Shown here: positions 44,962 to 55,388 of the stretch, piece by piece
How the letters are laid out: each line of letters begins with the position of its first letter
How positions within the stretch are numbered: position 1 is the stretch's first letter
Assembly (NCBI RefSeq): GCF_017349315.1
Contig: NZ_JAFMPP010000018.1
Span: forward strand, 1 to 64,000
Length of the DNA: 64,000 nt
Reading direction: 5' to 3'
Origin: Jiella flava
GTDB taxonomy: Bacteria > Pseudomonadota > Alphaproteobacteria > Rhizobiales > Rhizobiaceae
The notes under the pieces: model-generated
What the model was told of the DNA's origin: nothing
What the model saw: only the letters and a program-made list of their open reading frames with translations
Databases searched by the model: none
Translations under genes and position numbers: made by a program

Positions 44962-45453
44962 ACCGGACGGCAACAGGCCCGGCGAGGCGAAAAGGGCGCC
45001 ATCGTCGATGACGATGCGGCGGGACGACGGATGCAGCCGCCGACGGCGCTCTGAGCGCCCGCGCCGGAACGGGCCGCGTCCCTGCGAGGGGCCGGCCCGT
45101 CGCACGTGACAGCACAACGACGACCCGACGCAAAATGGTGCCGGAGATGCGGGCGTCAGCGATCGCGCGCAACCGCAACCGACAGGACGAAGTGACCGGC
45201 CGGTTGCTTTCCGCTCGCCGCGAATTCGATCTCTGATCGGGCTGACGGGCTCTTTACGAGAGCGACGCCGTCATGCGCGCGCTGGGACAAGCCGCTCGAA
45301 AATATCGATCATTTCCCGCCCTTGCCGCATTTCAGCGCAGGCCCGAAAAAACGTCATCGATGTCGCTTTTGAAATGTTCTATTTCGCATTTACGTTAGTC
45401 AAAAAACTGTCACTCTGCGCATTGTTCGCCATGGTTAGCGAAGGTCGAATGCC
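44962..45453. other. 492-bp intergenic region before soxB
   Basis: No gene is supported. A weak candidate promoter for soxB is TTGAAA (45369-45374) and TACGTT (45391-45396) with 16 bp between, lying in the AT-richer last 120 bp. A GC-rich stem may form near 45070-45105 (GGGCCG with CGGCCC) downstream of the lactonase gene. I recognise no GbdR or SouR-type operator, and no regulator gene is adjacent. Confidence 0.35.
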
Positions 45454-46707
45454 ATGCGCCGGTTCTCACTCACGTCGCTTCTGAAGGAAGCCGCCTCGGG
45501 ACATCAGGGCTGGAAGCGCCAATGGCGCGCGCCGGAGCCGAAAAAAGAATACGACGTCGTCATCGTCGGTGGTGGCGGCCATGGCCTGGCGACGGCCTAT
45601 TACCTCGCCACCGTTCATGGCGTGACCAAAGTCGCGGTGCTGGAAAAGGGCTGGATCGGTGGCGGCAACACCGGCCGCAACACCACCATCGTGCGCTCGA
45701 ACTATCTGTTCGACGAGTCGGCCGCACTTTACGAACATGCGATGAAGCTCTGGGAGGGCCTGTCCCAGGAGCTGAACTACAATGTGATGTTCTCCCAGCG
45801 CGGCGTCTTGATGCTGGTGCACAACCACCACGACGTCATTTCCTTCAAGCGCCACGTCTATGCCAACCGGCTGAATGGCATCGACAACGAGTGGCTGACG
45901 CCGGAGGAATGCAAGGAATTCTGCCCGCCGCTGTCGATTTCTCCGGATCTCCGCTATCCGGTGCTTGGCGGCGCGCTGCAGAGGCGCGGCGGCACTGCGC
46001 GCCACGACGCCGTCGCCTGGGGCTATGCCCGCGGGGCCGACGCGCGCGGCGTCGACATCATCCAGAACTGCGAAGTGCTCGGGCTGCGGCGCACGTCGGA
46101 CGGCGCCGTTGCCGGCGTCGAGACCAGCCGCGGCTTCATCGGCGCCAAGCGCGTCGGCGTCGTCGCCGCCGGCCACACCGGCGTGGTGATGAGCCGCTTC
46201 GGCTTGAAAATGCCGGTCGAGAGCGTGCCGCTGCAGGCGCTGGTCTCCGAGCCGGTCAAGCCGGTGTTTCCCTGCGTCGTCATGTCCAACGCCGTCCACG
46301 CCTACATCTCCCAGTCGGACAAGGGCGAGTTGGTGATCGGCGCCGGCACCGATCAATATGTCTCCTATTCTCAGCAAGGCGGCATCCAGATCGTCAGTCA
46401 CACCCTCGACGCGATCTGCGAACTGTTCCCGCAATTTACCCGGATGCGCATGCTGCGCTCCTGGGGCGGCATCGTCGACGTCACCCCCGATCGCTCGCCG
46501 ATCCTCGGCAAGACGCCGATCCCCGGGCTGTTCGTCAATTGCGGCTGGGGCACCGGCGGCTTCAAGGCGACGCCCGGCTCGGGTCATGTCTTCGCCCACA
46601 CGCTGGCGACCGGCGAGCCGCATCCGATCAACGCGCCGTTCAGCCTCGATCGCTTCCGCACCGGCCGATTGATCGACGAGGCCGCCGCCGCGGCCGTCGC
46701 GCACTGA
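45454..46707 (+). CDS. soxB: Sarcosine oxidase subunit beta
   Basis: FAD/FMN-carrying catalytic subunit of heterotetrameric sarcosine oxidase, which demethylates sarcosine to glycine and passes the methyl group to tetrahydrofolate. The 417-residue protein shows the dinucleotide fold [19 protein letters not shown], the [16 protein letters not shown] motif and the C-terminal [16 protein letters not shown] and [16 protein letters not shown]. Length and order (B-D-A-G) match other proteobacteria. It opens the betaine-catabolic island. Confidence 0.96.
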   Translation: MRRFSLTSLLKEAASGHQGWKRQWRAPEPKKEYDVVIVGGGGHGLATAYYLATVHGVTKVAVLEKGWIGGGNTGRNTTIVRSNYLFDESAALYEHAMKLWEGLSQELNYNVMFSQRGVLMLVHNHHDVISFKRHVYANRLNGIDNEWLTPEECKEFCPPLSISPDLRYPVLGGALQRRGGTARHDAVAWGYARGADARGVDIIQNCEVLGLRRTSDGAVAGVETSRGFIGAKRVGVVAAGHTGVVMSRFGLKMPVESVPLQALVSEPVKPVFPCVVMSNAVHAYISQSDKGELVIGAGTDQYVSYSQQGGIQIVSHTLDAICELFPQFTRMRMLRSWGGIVDVTPDRSPILGKTPIPGLFVNCGWGTGGFKATPGSGHVFAHTLATGEPHPINAPFSLDRFRTGRLIDEAAAAAVAH

Positions 46708-46741
46708 CAGCCTCTTTTTCGTTTCGTCGGAGTTAACAACG

Positions 46742-47038
46742 ATGCTCCTGATCCGATGCCCTTATTGCGGCGAACGCCCCGAGACCGAGTTCCACTGCGG
46801 CGGCGAAGCGCATATCGCCCGGCCCGACACCCCGGCCGATATCAGCGATGCTGATTGGGGTTCCTTCCTCTATACCCGCACCAATCCCAAGGGCCTGCAT
46901 GCCGAGCGCTGGCTGCACGCCCATGGCTGCGGCCGCTGGTTCAACGCGTTGCGCGACACCGTCAGCGATGCCTTCGTGACCACCTACGAAATGGGCACCC
47001 CACGCCCCGATCCCATTTCTGAAACCGCCAAGGCCTGA
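46742..47038 (+). CDS. soxD: Sarcosine oxidase subunit delta
   Basis: A 98-residue zinc-binding subunit of heterotetrameric sarcosine oxidase. The N-terminal IRCPYCGERPETEFHCGGEA supplies three cysteines and a histidine for zinc; WLHAHGCGRWFNALRDT in the second half is conserved. It lies 34 bp after soxB and 11 bp before soxA. Confidence 0.95.
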   Translation: MLLIRCPYCGERPETEFHCGGEAHIARPDTPADISDADWGSFLYTRTNPKGLHAERWLHAHGCGRWFNALRDTVSDAFVTTYEMGTPRPDPISETAKA

Positions 47039-47049
47039 GGCACGCGACC

Positions 47050-50000
47050 ATGAGCCAGCCCTTTCGCCGCGCCTCCGGCGGCCGGATCGACCGCAACCGC
47101 CCCTTGACGGTGAGCTTCAACGGCAAGACCCTCGAAGGCTTTGCCGGCGACACTGTCGCCTCGATGCTCCTGGCATCGGGTCAACATCTGGCCGGCCGCT
47201 CGTTCAAATATCACCGTCCGCGCGGCATTCTTTCCCACGGCTCGGACGAGCCAAGCGCGCTCCTTTCGGTTGACTGGCGCCACGATCGCGGCCCCGGCTA
47301 CCGTGACCCGAACAACCGGGCGAGCGTCGTCGAGGCGCGCGACGGGCTGGTGGTAAAGACCCAGAACCATTGGCCTTCGCTTGCGCTCGATATCGGTGCG
47401 GTCAACGACCTGTTGTCGCCGATCTTCGTCGCCGGCTTCTACTACAAGACCTTCATGTGGCCGAAGCGGTTCTGGGACAAGGTCTATGAGCCGATCATCC
47501 GCAAGGCGGCGGGCCTTGGCGAGGCGCCGGAATATCCCGACCCCGACCATTATGCCAACCGCCACGCCCATGCCGACGTGCTGATCGTCGGCGCCGGGCC
47601 GGCCGGCCTTGCCGCCGCCCTCACCGCCTCGGCCGACGCGTCGAAGCGGGTGATCCTCGCTGATGAGGGCGCCGAGCCCGGCGGCGCGCTGTTGAACGAC
47701 CTCACCTCGACCATCGACGGCCAGCCGGCGATGGATTGGGTTGAAGACGCTGTGGCGACGCTCGACGGGCGCGAAAACGTCATCCTGCTGCCGCGCACGA
47801 CGGGATTCGGCTACTACAATCACAACCATGTCTGCCTGGTCGAGCGGGTCAGCGACCACCGCGCCGACGCGCCCGAGGGGCTTGCCCGCGAGCGGCTGTG
47901 GCAGGTGCGGGCGCGGCAGGTGGTACTGGCGACCGGCAGCCATGAGCGGCCGCTGGTCTTCGAGAACAACGACAAGCCCGGCGTCATGCTCGCCGAGAGC
48001 CTGCGCGCCTACGTCAATCGCTGGGCGGTCCTTCCCGGCGACGCGCTGATCGTCGTCACCGCCGCAGCCTCGGCCTATCGGACCGCCCTCGACGCCAAAG
48101 CGGCCGGCATGCGGGTGGAGATCGTCGACATCCGGCTGGGAGCCGATTGCGGACCAGAACTCGCTGCCGCAAGGGACGCCGGCATCACAGTGCGCACCGG
48201 CCATACGGTGATCCGGGCGCTCGGCGGCAACCGCGTCGGCGCCCTGGTCGTCGCGCCGATCGGCACCGACGGGTCGATCGGGCCGAAGCTCACCCTCGAC
48301 TGCGACTGTGTCGCCATGTCCGGCGGCTGGACGCCGTCGGTGCATCTCTTCTCCCAGTCGCGCGGCAAGCTCGCCTTCGACACCGAGATCGACGCTTTCG
48401 TGCCGGACAAGTCGGTCCAGGCCGAACGCTCGGCCGGCGCCTGCCGCGGCCTTTACGATCTTGGCGCTGTCCTCGCCGACGGCTTTGCGGCCGGCAGCGA
48501 CGCGATCGGCGGGGCCGCTTCGCCACAGCCGGTCGAGGCCAGCGCCGCCTTCACCGGCTTCCAGCCGGTGCGGGTGCTGCCGAGCGATGCCGACCCGTCG
48601 CGCATCAAGGCCTTCGTCGATTTCCAGAACGACGTGACGGTCAAGGACATCAAGCTCGCCGTGCGCGAGGGCTTTGAGTCGATCGAGCACGTCAAGCGCT
48701 ACACCACCACCGGCATGGCGACGGACCAGGGCAAGACCTCGAACATGAACGCCCTCGGCCTCGTCGCCGGCATCTTGAACCGGCCGATCCCGGCGGTCGG
48801 CACCACCACCTTCCGGCCGCCCTATACGCCGGTGAGCTTCGGCGCCCTGATCGGGCCGGCGCGGAACGAGCTGTTCGACCCGGTGCGCAAGACGCCGATC
48901 GACGGCTGGGCGGCGCAAAACGGCGCGGTGTTCGAGCCGGTCGGCCTGTGGCGGCGCGCCCGCTATTTCCCGCAGGCCGGCGAGGATATGCAGGCGGCGC
49001 TCGCCCGCGAAACCAAGGCGGTGCGCAGCACGGTCGGCATCTTCGACGCCTCCACCCTCGGCAAGATCGAGGTCGTCGGCCCGGATGCCGCCGAATTCAT
49101 GAACCGCATCTACACCAACGCCTGGAACAAGCTGAAGACCGGCGGCTGCCGCTACGGGCTGATGCTGCGCGAGGACGGATTCGTCTATGACGACGGCGTC
49201 GTCGCGCGTCTGGCCGAGAATCGCTTCCACGTGACCACCACCACCGGCGGCGCGCCACGGGTGCTGCGCCACATGGAGGACTATCTCCAGACCGAATGGC
49301 CGGATCTCGACGTCTTTTTGACCTCGATCACCGAGCAATGGGCGGTGATCGCCCTGCAGGGGCCGAAGGCGCGCGACGTCCTTGAGCCCTTCGTCAGCGA
49401 GATCGAGCTGTCGGAGACCGCCTTCCCGCATATGACGGTCAAGACCGGCTCTGTCTGCGGCGTGCCCTGCCGGCTGTTCCGCGTCTCCTTTACCGGCGAG
49501 CTCGGCTATGAGGTCAACGTTCCGGCCGACTACGGCGAGGCGGTCTGGACGACGCTGTTCAACGCCGGCCAGAAGCATGGCATCACCCCCTATGGCACCG
49601 AGGCGATGCATGTTTTGCGGGCCGAGGTCGGCTATATCGTCGTCGGCCAGGAGACCGACGGCACCGCGACGCCCGACGATGTCGGCCTCTCCGGCCTCGT
49701 CTCCAAGGTGAAGCCGGACTTCGTCGGCAAGCGCTCGCTGTCGCGGCCGGACATGGTGGCCGCCGGGCGCCGCCAACTCGTCGGCCTGTTGACCAAGGAT
49801 CCGAACGAGGTGCTCGACGAGGGCGCGCAGGTGGTCAAAGATCCGGGCCAGCCGATCCCGATGAAGATGATCGGCCACGTCACCTCCAGCTACCGATCGG
49901 AAAATTGCGGCCGCTCGATCGCCATGGCGATGATCGACGACGGTCGCGCGCGGATCGGCGAAACCGTCTTCGCGACGACGCCGACGGGCTTCACCGAGGC

Positions 50001-50055
50001 GGTGATCGCGCCTGCAGTATTCTACGAGGTGAAGGGAGAAACCGCCGATGCTTGA
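47050..50055 (+). CDS. soxA: Sarcosine oxidase subunit alpha
   Basis: Large subunit (1001 residues) that binds NAD and tetrahydrofolate and channels the methylene group. Domains in order: an N-terminal ferredoxin-like part (VSFNGKTLEGFAGDTVASML), a pyridine-nucleotide-disulfide-type domain with DVLIVGAGPAGLAAAL near residue 180, and a C-terminal GcvT/aminomethyltransferase domain from about residue 600 (VGIFDASTLGKIEVVGPDAA; FRVSFTGELGYEVNVPA). The length is normal. It overlaps soxG by 8 bp, so translation is coupled. Confidence 0.96.
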   Translation: MSQPFRRASGGRIDRNRPLTVSFNGKTLEGFAGDTVASMLLASGQHLAGRSFKYHRPRGILSHGSDEPSALLSVDWRHDRGPGYRDPNNRASVVEARDGLVVKTQNHWPSLALDIGAVNDLLSPIFVAGFYYKTFMWPKRFWDKVYEPIIRKAAGLGEAPEYPDPDHYANRHAHADVLIVGAGPAGLAAALTASADASKRVILADEGAEPGGALLNDLTSTIDGQPAMDWVEDAVATLDGRENVILLPRTTGFGYYNHNHVCLVERVSDHRADAPEGLARERLWQVRARQVVLATGSHERPLVFENNDKPGVMLAESLRAYVNRWAVLPGDALIVVTAAASAYRTALDAKAAGMRVEIVDIRLGADCGPELAAARDAGITVRTGHTVIRALGGNRVGALVVAPIGTDGSIGPKLTLDCDCVAMSGGWTPSVHLFSQSRGKLAFDTEIDAFVPDKSVQAERSAGACRGLYDLGAVLADGFAAGSDAIGGAASPQPVEASAAFTGFQPVRVLPSDADPSRIKAFVDFQNDVTVKDIKLAVREGFESIEHVKRYTTTGMATDQGKTSNMNALGLVAGILNRPIPAVGTTTFRPPYTPVSFGALIGPARNELFDPVRKTPIDGWAAQNGAVFEPVGLWRRARYFPQAGEDMQAALARETKAVRSTVGIFDASTLGKIEVVGPDAAEFMNRIYTNAWNKLKTGGCRYGLMLREDGFVYDDGVVARLAENRFHVTTTTGGAPRVLRHMEDYLQTEWPDLDVFLTSITEQWAVIALQGPKARDVLEPFVSEIELSETAFPHMTVKTGSVCGVPCRLFRVSFTGELGYEVNVPADYGEAVWTTLFNAGQKHGITPYGTEAMHVLRAEVGYIVVGQETDGTATPDDVGLSGLVSKVKPDFVGKRSLSRPDMVAAGRRQLVGLLTKDPNEVLDEGAQVVKDPGQPIPMKMIGHVTSSYRSENCGRSIAMAMIDDGRARIGETVFATTPTGFTEAVIAPAVFYEVKGETADA

Positions 50056-50620
50056 CGTCAATCTCGCCAGCCGCGCGCCGGCGCTTGCGCCGCGATCGAG
50101 CGACGCCGGCGTGACCGTTGCCCCGCTTGGGCCGCAAGGCCGCCTGTCGCTGCGGATAAAGCCGGCCGCGCTTGGCGACGACACCGCCATCGACGGCTTC
50201 GACCTGTCTGGGCCAATCAATTCGCGGCGCAGCGCCGGCGATGGCGCCGCCACGCGCACCGCCCTTCGTCTCGGCCCGGACGAGTGGATGCTGCTCTGCC
50301 CCGCCGACGACGTCGAGGAGCGCAGCGAAGCCCTCGCAGCGGCGCTCAATGACACAGCGCATTCGCTGGTCGACGTGTCCCATCGCGACGTCAGCTTCGT
50401 CGTCGCGGGAGCCGAGGCCGATAGCGTCATCAATGCCGGCTGCCCGATCGACCTTGCGCTCGCCGCCTTTCCGGTCGGCGCGGCGACGCGCACCCTTCTC
50501 GGCAAGGCCGAGATCGTCCTGACGCGGCTCGCCGAGGATCGCTTCACGGTCACCAGCTGGCGGTCCTTCGCGCCTTACGTTCAGGGCTTCCTGGTCGAGG
50601 CCGCCCGCCACCAACTGTAA
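50048..50620 (+). CDS. soxG: Sarcosine oxidase subunit gamma
   Basis: A 190-residue small subunit related to the tetrahydrofolate-binding GcvT fold. Visible are RTALRLGPDEWMLLCP, the segment HSLVDVSHRDVSFVVAG, and the late FTVTSWRSFAPYVQGFLVEA. It starts inside the end of soxA. The gene closes soxBDAG; the next gene starts 95 bp later, and no clear terminator is seen between them. Confidence 0.93.
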   Translation: MLDVNLASRAPALAPRSSDAGVTVAPLGPQGRLSLRIKPAALGDDTAIDGFDLSGPINSRRSAGDGAATRTALRLGPDEWMLLCPADDVEERSEALAAALNDTAHSLVDVSHRDVSFVVAGAEADSVINAGCPIDLALAAFPVGAATRTLLGKAEIVLTRLAEDRFTVTSWRSFAPYVQGFLVEAARHQL

Positions 50621-50715
50621 GACAGCGGCCCGTTTGCGGGCCGGCATCAACAACGTTCCGATCAACAGGGGCGCGGCCGGCGCCGGCATCTCCCGGCCCT
50701 TGAAAAGGGTGCAGC

Positions 50716-51978
50716 ATGATGAACGACCTCGTCGCCCGCCTGACCCATCGCAAGAAGGGCTATACGCTCGACACGCCCTTCTATACGGATCCGGAGATCT
50801 TCGACGTCGACATGGACGTGATCTTCTCCCGCCACTGGCTGTTCGTCGGCGTCGAGCCGGACGTGCCGGAGCCGGGCGACGTCATGGTCGTCGACATCGG
50901 CAAGAACTCGGTTGCCATCCTGCGCGACGACGACGGCGAAGTCCGCGCCTTCCACAATGTCTGCCGCCATCGCGGCGCGCGGCTCGTTCATGACGAGAAG
51001 ACCACCGTCGGCAATCTCGTCTGCCGCTATCACTCCTGGGTCTACGGCACGACCGGCAAGCTCATCCACGCCGAGCATATGGGCGAGGATTTCGACAAAT
51101 CCTGCCACGGCCTGAAACCGGTCCATATCCGCTCGCTGGAGGGCCTGCTCTTTATCTGCCTTGCCGACACCCCGCCGCAGGATTTCGACGAGCTGGAGCG
51201 GGTCATGGCGCCCTATCTCGCCCCGCACAATCTGCGCGAGACCAAGGTGGCCTATCAGCACGATCTGATCGAGCCGGGCAACTGGAAGCTGACGATGGAG
51301 AACAACCGCGAGTGCTATCACTGCGGCGCGAACCATCCCGAACTGACCATCCCGCTGTTCGCCTACGGCTTCGGCTTTGCGCCCGAGGAACTCGACGAGA
51401 GCGAGCGCGAACATGCGGCGCAATATGCCTGCATGCTGAAGAACAATCATGCCGGCTGGGAGGCGAGCGGCCTGCCCTCGCGCGAGGTCGACCGGCTCGA
51501 CGACATGGTCACCGGCTTTCGCACCGAGCGCCTGCCGCTCGCCGGTGACGGTGAGAGCCACACCATGGACACCAAGCGCGCCTGCAAGAAATTGATGGGC
51601 GACCTCACCAATGCCAAGGCCGGCGCTCTGCATTTCTGGACCCAGCCGAATTCCTGGCACCATTTCATGGGTGACCACGCGGTGGTGTTCTCGGTGCTGC
51701 CGCTCGATGCCGAACGCTCGCTGCTGCGCACCAAATGGCTGGTCCACAAGGACGCGGTCGAAGGCGTCGACTACGATCTCGACAATCTGATCGGCGTCTG
51801 GATGGCGACCAACCAGCAGGACTCTGATCTCGTCGGCTATTGCCAGCAAGGCGTCCAGTCCGACGGCTATGTGCCGGGGCCCTATTCGCCCCACACCGAG
51901 ATGCTCGTCGAAAAATTCGTCAACTGGTATGTCGGCCGGATGCTGTCGCATCTCGCCGAGACCCGGGCCGCGGCCTGA
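50716..51978 (+). CDS. gbcA: Glycine betaine monooxygenase, Rieske oxygenase subunit
   Basis: Non-haem iron oxygenase that removes one methyl group of glycine betaine as formaldehyde, giving dimethylglycine. The 420-residue chain has the Rieske motif C83-x-H85 ... C103-x2-H106, seen as VCRHRGARLVHDE and VCRYHSW. The catalytic domain contains NRECYHCGANHPELT, where the mononuclear iron site begins. It is followed after 15 bp by its reductase gene. Other ring-hydroxylating oxygenases share these motifs; the assignment to betaine rests on the surrounding dgc and sox genes and is strong. Confidence 0.93.
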   Translation: MMNDLVARLTHRKKGYTLDTPFYTDPEIFDVDMDVIFSRHWLFVGVEPDVPEPGDVMVVDIGKNSVAILRDDDGEVRAFHNVCRHRGARLVHDEKTTVGNLVCRYHSWVYGTTGKLIHAEHMGEDFDKSCHGLKPVHIRSLEGLLFICLADTPPQDFDELERVMAPYLAPHNLRETKVAYQHDLIEPGNWKLTMENNRECYHCGANHPELTIPLFAYGFGFAPEELDESEREHAAQYACMLKNNHAGWEASGLPSREVDRLDDMVTGFRTERLPLAGDGESHTMDTKRACKKLMGDLTNAKAGALHFWTQPNSWHHFMGDHAVVFSVLPLDAERSLLRTKWLVHKDAVEGVDYDLDNLIGVWMATNQQDSDLVGYCQQGVQSDGYVPGPYSPHTEMLVEKFVNWYVGRMLSHLAETRAAA

Positions 51979-51993
51979 GAGGGGCCGATTGCG

Positions 51994-53124
51994 ATGGATG
52001 CTCCCGCCCCGAACGCCGCCAATGCGAAGGCTCAGACCGTCGGCCCCGTGCCCACCGGCTATTATCGCTGGGAGCCGGAAGAGGACGACGTCCTCATCTG
52101 CCGCGCCGTGCGCGAGGAGACCCATGACGTCAAGACCTTCGTCTTCGCGCCGCGTCACAAGCGCCAATTCGAATTCGTCTCGGGTCAGTTCCTGACCTTC
52201 GAATTCGAGATCGACGGCGCCACCATCCATCGCTGCTACACCATCTCCTCGCCGCCGACCCGGCCCGACACCGTCTCGATCACCGTCAAGCGGGTGCCGA
52301 ACGGGCCGGTGTCGAACTGGCTGCATGACGCCTTCCAGCCGGGCATGATGCTGAAAGCCACGGTGCCGATGGGCGAGTTCTCCTGGTCGGGCATGCAGGC
52401 GACCCAATATCTCTTCATCTCAGGCGGCTCGGGCATCACCCCGATGATGTCGATGACGCGCTCGGCCTTCGACCTCGCGCTGATTTCCGACATCGCCTTC
52501 GTCCACGCCGCCCGCTCGCCGGCCGACATCATCTTTCGCGACGAGCTCGACTTCATGAGCCGCCGCAACCGCTCGATCCGGCCGACCTTCATCGTCGAGA
52601 AGGACGGCCCGCGCGACGCCTGGAGCGGTTATCGCGGCCGCTTCGACGACTCCAAACTGGCGATGATCTGCCCGGATTTTCGCGACCGCGTGGTGTTCGT
52701 CTGCGGCCCCGCGCCGTTCATGCGGGCGGTCAAGACAACGCTGAAGGAAGCCGGCTTCGACATGAGCCGCTACCACCAGGAAAGCTTCAACTTCGACGAT
52801 TTCACCGAGGAGGCGCAGGAGCAGATCGCCGATGCGGCGGAGGAGATCGATTCCGGCGTCAAGGTCTTCCAGCTCGAATTCACCAAGACCGGCCGCACCA
52901 TCGAATGTCCGGAAGGCCTGACGGTGATGGAAGCGGCCCGGCGCGCCGGCATGCGCCTGCCTTCCTCCTGCTCCAAGGGCCTGTGCGGCACCTGCAAGTC
53001 GAAGCTCGTCTCCGGCGCGGTCGACATGAAGCATGGCGGCGGCATCCGCCAGCGCGAGATCGACGCCGGCATGGCGCTTCTGTGCTGCTCCAAGCCCAAG
53101 ACCGACCTCGTCATCGAGCGGTGA
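51994..53124 (+). CDS. gbcB: Glycine betaine monooxygenase, reductase subunit
   Basis: A 376-residue flavin reductase that delivers NAD(P)H electrons to the Rieske oxygenase. It has a flavin-binding barrel (HRCYTISSPPTRPDTVSITV), an NAD-binding domain (FISGGSGITPMMSM; VFVCGPAPFM) and a C-terminal plant-type 2Fe-2S ferredoxin domain with SSCSKGLCGTCKSKLVSG and a fourth cysteine near the end. The order and length match GbcB of pseudomonads. Confidence 0.93.
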   Translation: MDAPAPNAANAKAQTVGPVPTGYYRWEPEEDDVLICRAVREETHDVKTFVFAPRHKRQFEFVSGQFLTFEFEIDGATIHRCYTISSPPTRPDTVSITVKRVPNGPVSNWLHDAFQPGMMLKATVPMGEFSWSGMQATQYLFISGGSGITPMMSMTRSAFDLALISDIAFVHAARSPADIIFRDELDFMSRRNRSIRPTFIVEKDGPRDAWSGYRGRFDDSKLAMICPDFRDRVVFVCGPAPFMRAVKTTLKEAGFDMSRYHQESFNFDDFTEEAQEQIADAAEEIDSGVKVFQLEFTKTGRTIECPEGLTVMEAARRAGMRLPSSCSKGLCGTCKSKLVSGAVDMKHGGGIRQREIDAGMALLCCSKPKTDLVIER

Positions 53125-53263
53125 GCGACATGGCGCGGCTGACGGCTTCCTTATCCCGCGCCGCCGCGACGCTTGCCGTCGACACCGCCTCTCGGCCAAT
53201 CGCCGCACACCGGCCGAACCGTCTCGCCACCGCCAGCACCCCATCCCGGGAGGGCCCACAGCC

Positions 53264-55333
53264 ATGATCGCCAATGCCGACGCTCTCCTGAAGCCGCTGA
53301 CCATCAAGGGGCTGACGATCCGCAATCGGGTGATGTCGACCAGCCATGCGCCGTCCTACGGCAAGGACGGCAAGCCGCAGGAGCGCTATCAGCTTTATCA
53401 CGAGGAAAAGGCCAAGGGCGGCATCGGCCTGACGATGTTCGGCGGCTCGTCCTCGGTGTCGGTCGACAGTCCGGCAGCGCCTTGGAACCAGATCTCGGTT
53501 GCCGACGATTCCGTCGTGCCGTTCTTTCGGGAATTTTCCGGGCGCATCCACCGCCACGGCGCCAAGCTGATGATCCAGCTCACCCATATGGGCCGGCGCA
53601 CCAAGTGGGATACCGAGCACTGGTTACCGGTGAAATCGCCCTCAGTGACCCGTGAGCCGGCCTCGCGGGCGATGGCCAAAGCGCTGGAGCAGGAGGAAAT
53701 CGACCGCATCGTCGCCGATTTCGCGGCCGCCGCGAAGCGGTGCCAAGAGGGGGGCCTCGACGGCTGCGAGATTTCCGCCGCCCATGGCCATCTGGTCGAT
53801 CAGTTCTGGTCGCCGCATTCCAACAAACGCAGCGACAAATATGGCGGCAGCCTCGACAACCGCATGCGCTTCGGCATCGAGGTGCTGACCGCGATGCGCG
53901 CGGCCGTCGGCGACGACTTCGTCATCGGCATCCGCATGTCCGGCGACGAGATGCTGAAGGGCGGGCTGTCCCACGAAGACTGCGTGGCGATCGCCGCGGA
54001 CTATGCCGGGCGCGGCCTCGTCGACTTCCTGAACATCATGGGCGGCCAGGCCCGCGATCACATCGCCCATGCCGTGTCGCTGCCGAACATGTCGTTCCCG
54101 GTCGCGCCCTTCCTCGCTTTGCCTTCGGCGATCAAGCGCGAGGTCGACGTGCCGATCTTCCACGCTCAGCGGGTGACGGATCTCGCCACCGGTGCGCGGG
54201 CCGTCGCCGAGGGCCATGTCGACATGATCGCCATGACCCGGGCCCACATCGCCGATCCGCATCTCGTCAAGAAGCTGTCGGAGGGCCGCGCCGACGATAT
54301 CCGCCAATGCGTCGGCGCCGGCTACTGCATCGACCGCATCTATGTCGGCGGCGATGCCTTGTGCATCCAGAATGCCGCCACCGGCCGCGAAGCGACCATG
54401 CCGCATGTCATCAAAAAGGCGGCGGCGACAAAGACCGCCGTGGTGATCGGCGGCGGCGTCGGCGGGTTGGAGGCGGCGCGGGTGCTCGCCGAGCGCGGCC
54501 ATCAGGTGACGCTGTTCGAAAAGTCCGACCGCCTCGGTGGCCAGGTGAACCTCGCTTCGAAGGCCACTTGGCGCGAAGCGTTGTCGGGCATTCCGCGCTG
54601 GCTTACCGGCCAAGTGCAAAAGCTCGGCGTCGACATCCGCCTGAATACCGAGGCAAACGAGGCCGAGATCGCCGCGCTGGCCCCCGACATCGTCATCGTC
54701 GCGACCGGCGGCCTGCCGCAAAAGGGCGAGGCCAGCGGCTTCGACCATGCGGTCACCACCTGGGATGTCCTCGAAGGCCGCTCCGAGCCGTCGGGCAGCG
54801 TGCTGCTTTACGACGAGATCGGCGGCCACAACGCCGCCTCCACCGCCGAGCACCTCGCCAAGAAGGGCTGCCTCGTCGAGATCGTCACCCACGACCGGAT
54901 GATCGGCGAGGAGATCGGCCCGACCAATCAGCCGGTCCATCTGCGCGAACTCTACAAGCTCGGCGTGCTGATGACGCCGAATGCCGAGCTGATCGAGATC
55001 TATCCGGAAGGCAATCGGCTGATCGCGGCTTTGCGCAACACCATGACCGACGCAGAGGAAGAACGGGTGGTCGATTCGGTGGTCGTCGACTACGGCACGC
55101 AGCCGGTCGACGGGCTGCATTTTAAGCTGAAGGACAAGGCCAAGAACAAGGGCCTCACCGATCTCAAGGCCCTGATCGACGGCCGACCACAGCCCTTCGA
55201 GACCAATGGCGCCGCGCCCCGGGGCGAAGGGAGGGCCGGCGGCTACACGCTCTATCGCATCGGCGATGCCGTCGCCGGCCGCAACATCCACGCCGCGATC
55301 TACGACGCGCTGCGCCTGTGCAAGGATCTGTGA
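53264..55333 (+). CDS. dgcA: Dimethylglycine demethylase subunit DgcA
   Basis: A 689-residue flavoprotein of the trimethylamine/histamine dehydrogenase class that demethylates dimethylglycine to sarcosine. The N-terminal FMN TIM barrel covers about 1-370 (TIKGLTIRNRVMSTSHAPSY; CEISAAHGHLVDQFWSPHSN), and a dinucleotide-binding half follows (TAVVIGGGVGGLEAARVLA). The iron-sulfur motif reads CVGAGYC with a later cysteine at 367, so one of the four ligands of the related 4Fe-4S enzymes is alanine (A352). The ATG at 53264 follows GGGAGGG; a longer frame reaches into gbcB and is rejected. Confidence 0.92.
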   Translation: MIANADALLKPLTIKGLTIRNRVMSTSHAPSYGKDGKPQERYQLYHEEKAKGGIGLTMFGGSSSVSVDSPAAPWNQISVADDSVVPFFREFSGRIHRHGAKLMIQLTHMGRRTKWDTEHWLPVKSPSVTREPASRAMAKALEQEEIDRIVADFAAAAKRCQEGGLDGCEISAAHGHLVDQFWSPHSNKRSDKYGGSLDNRMRFGIEVLTAMRAAVGDDFVIGIRMSGDEMLKGGLSHEDCVAIAADYAGRGLVDFLNIMGGQARDHIAHAVSLPNMSFPVAPFLALPSAIKREVDVPIFHAQRVTDLATGARAVAEGHVDMIAMTRAHIADPHLVKKLSEGRADDIRQCVGAGYCIDRIYVGGDALCIQNAATGREATMPHVIKKAAATKTAVVIGGGVGGLEAARVLAERGHQVTLFEKSDRLGGQVNLASKATWREALSGIPRWLTGQVQKLGVDIRLNTEANEAEIAALAPDIVIVATGGLPQKGEASGFDHAVTTWDVLEGRSEPSGSVLLYDEIGGHNAASTAEHLAKKGCLVEIVTHDRMIGEEIGPTNQPVHLRELYKLGVLMTPNAELIEIYPEGNRLIAALRNTMTDAEEERVVDSVVVDYGTQPVDGLHFKLKDKAKNKGLTDLKALIDGRPQPFETNGAAPRGEGRAGGYTLYRIGDAVAGRNIHAAIYDALRLCKDL

Positions 55334-55388
55334 CGATGGCGCGGGCAGAACGCCGCGTGTCGCATCGGTGGGACGGGAGCCGTCGCCG

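Noticed and set aside
46984-50553. 1189-codon open frame antisense to soxA/soxG
   Set aside because: Shadow of soxA and soxG; low-complexity His/Gly/Ala/Asp composition typical of antisense frames in GC-rich DNA.
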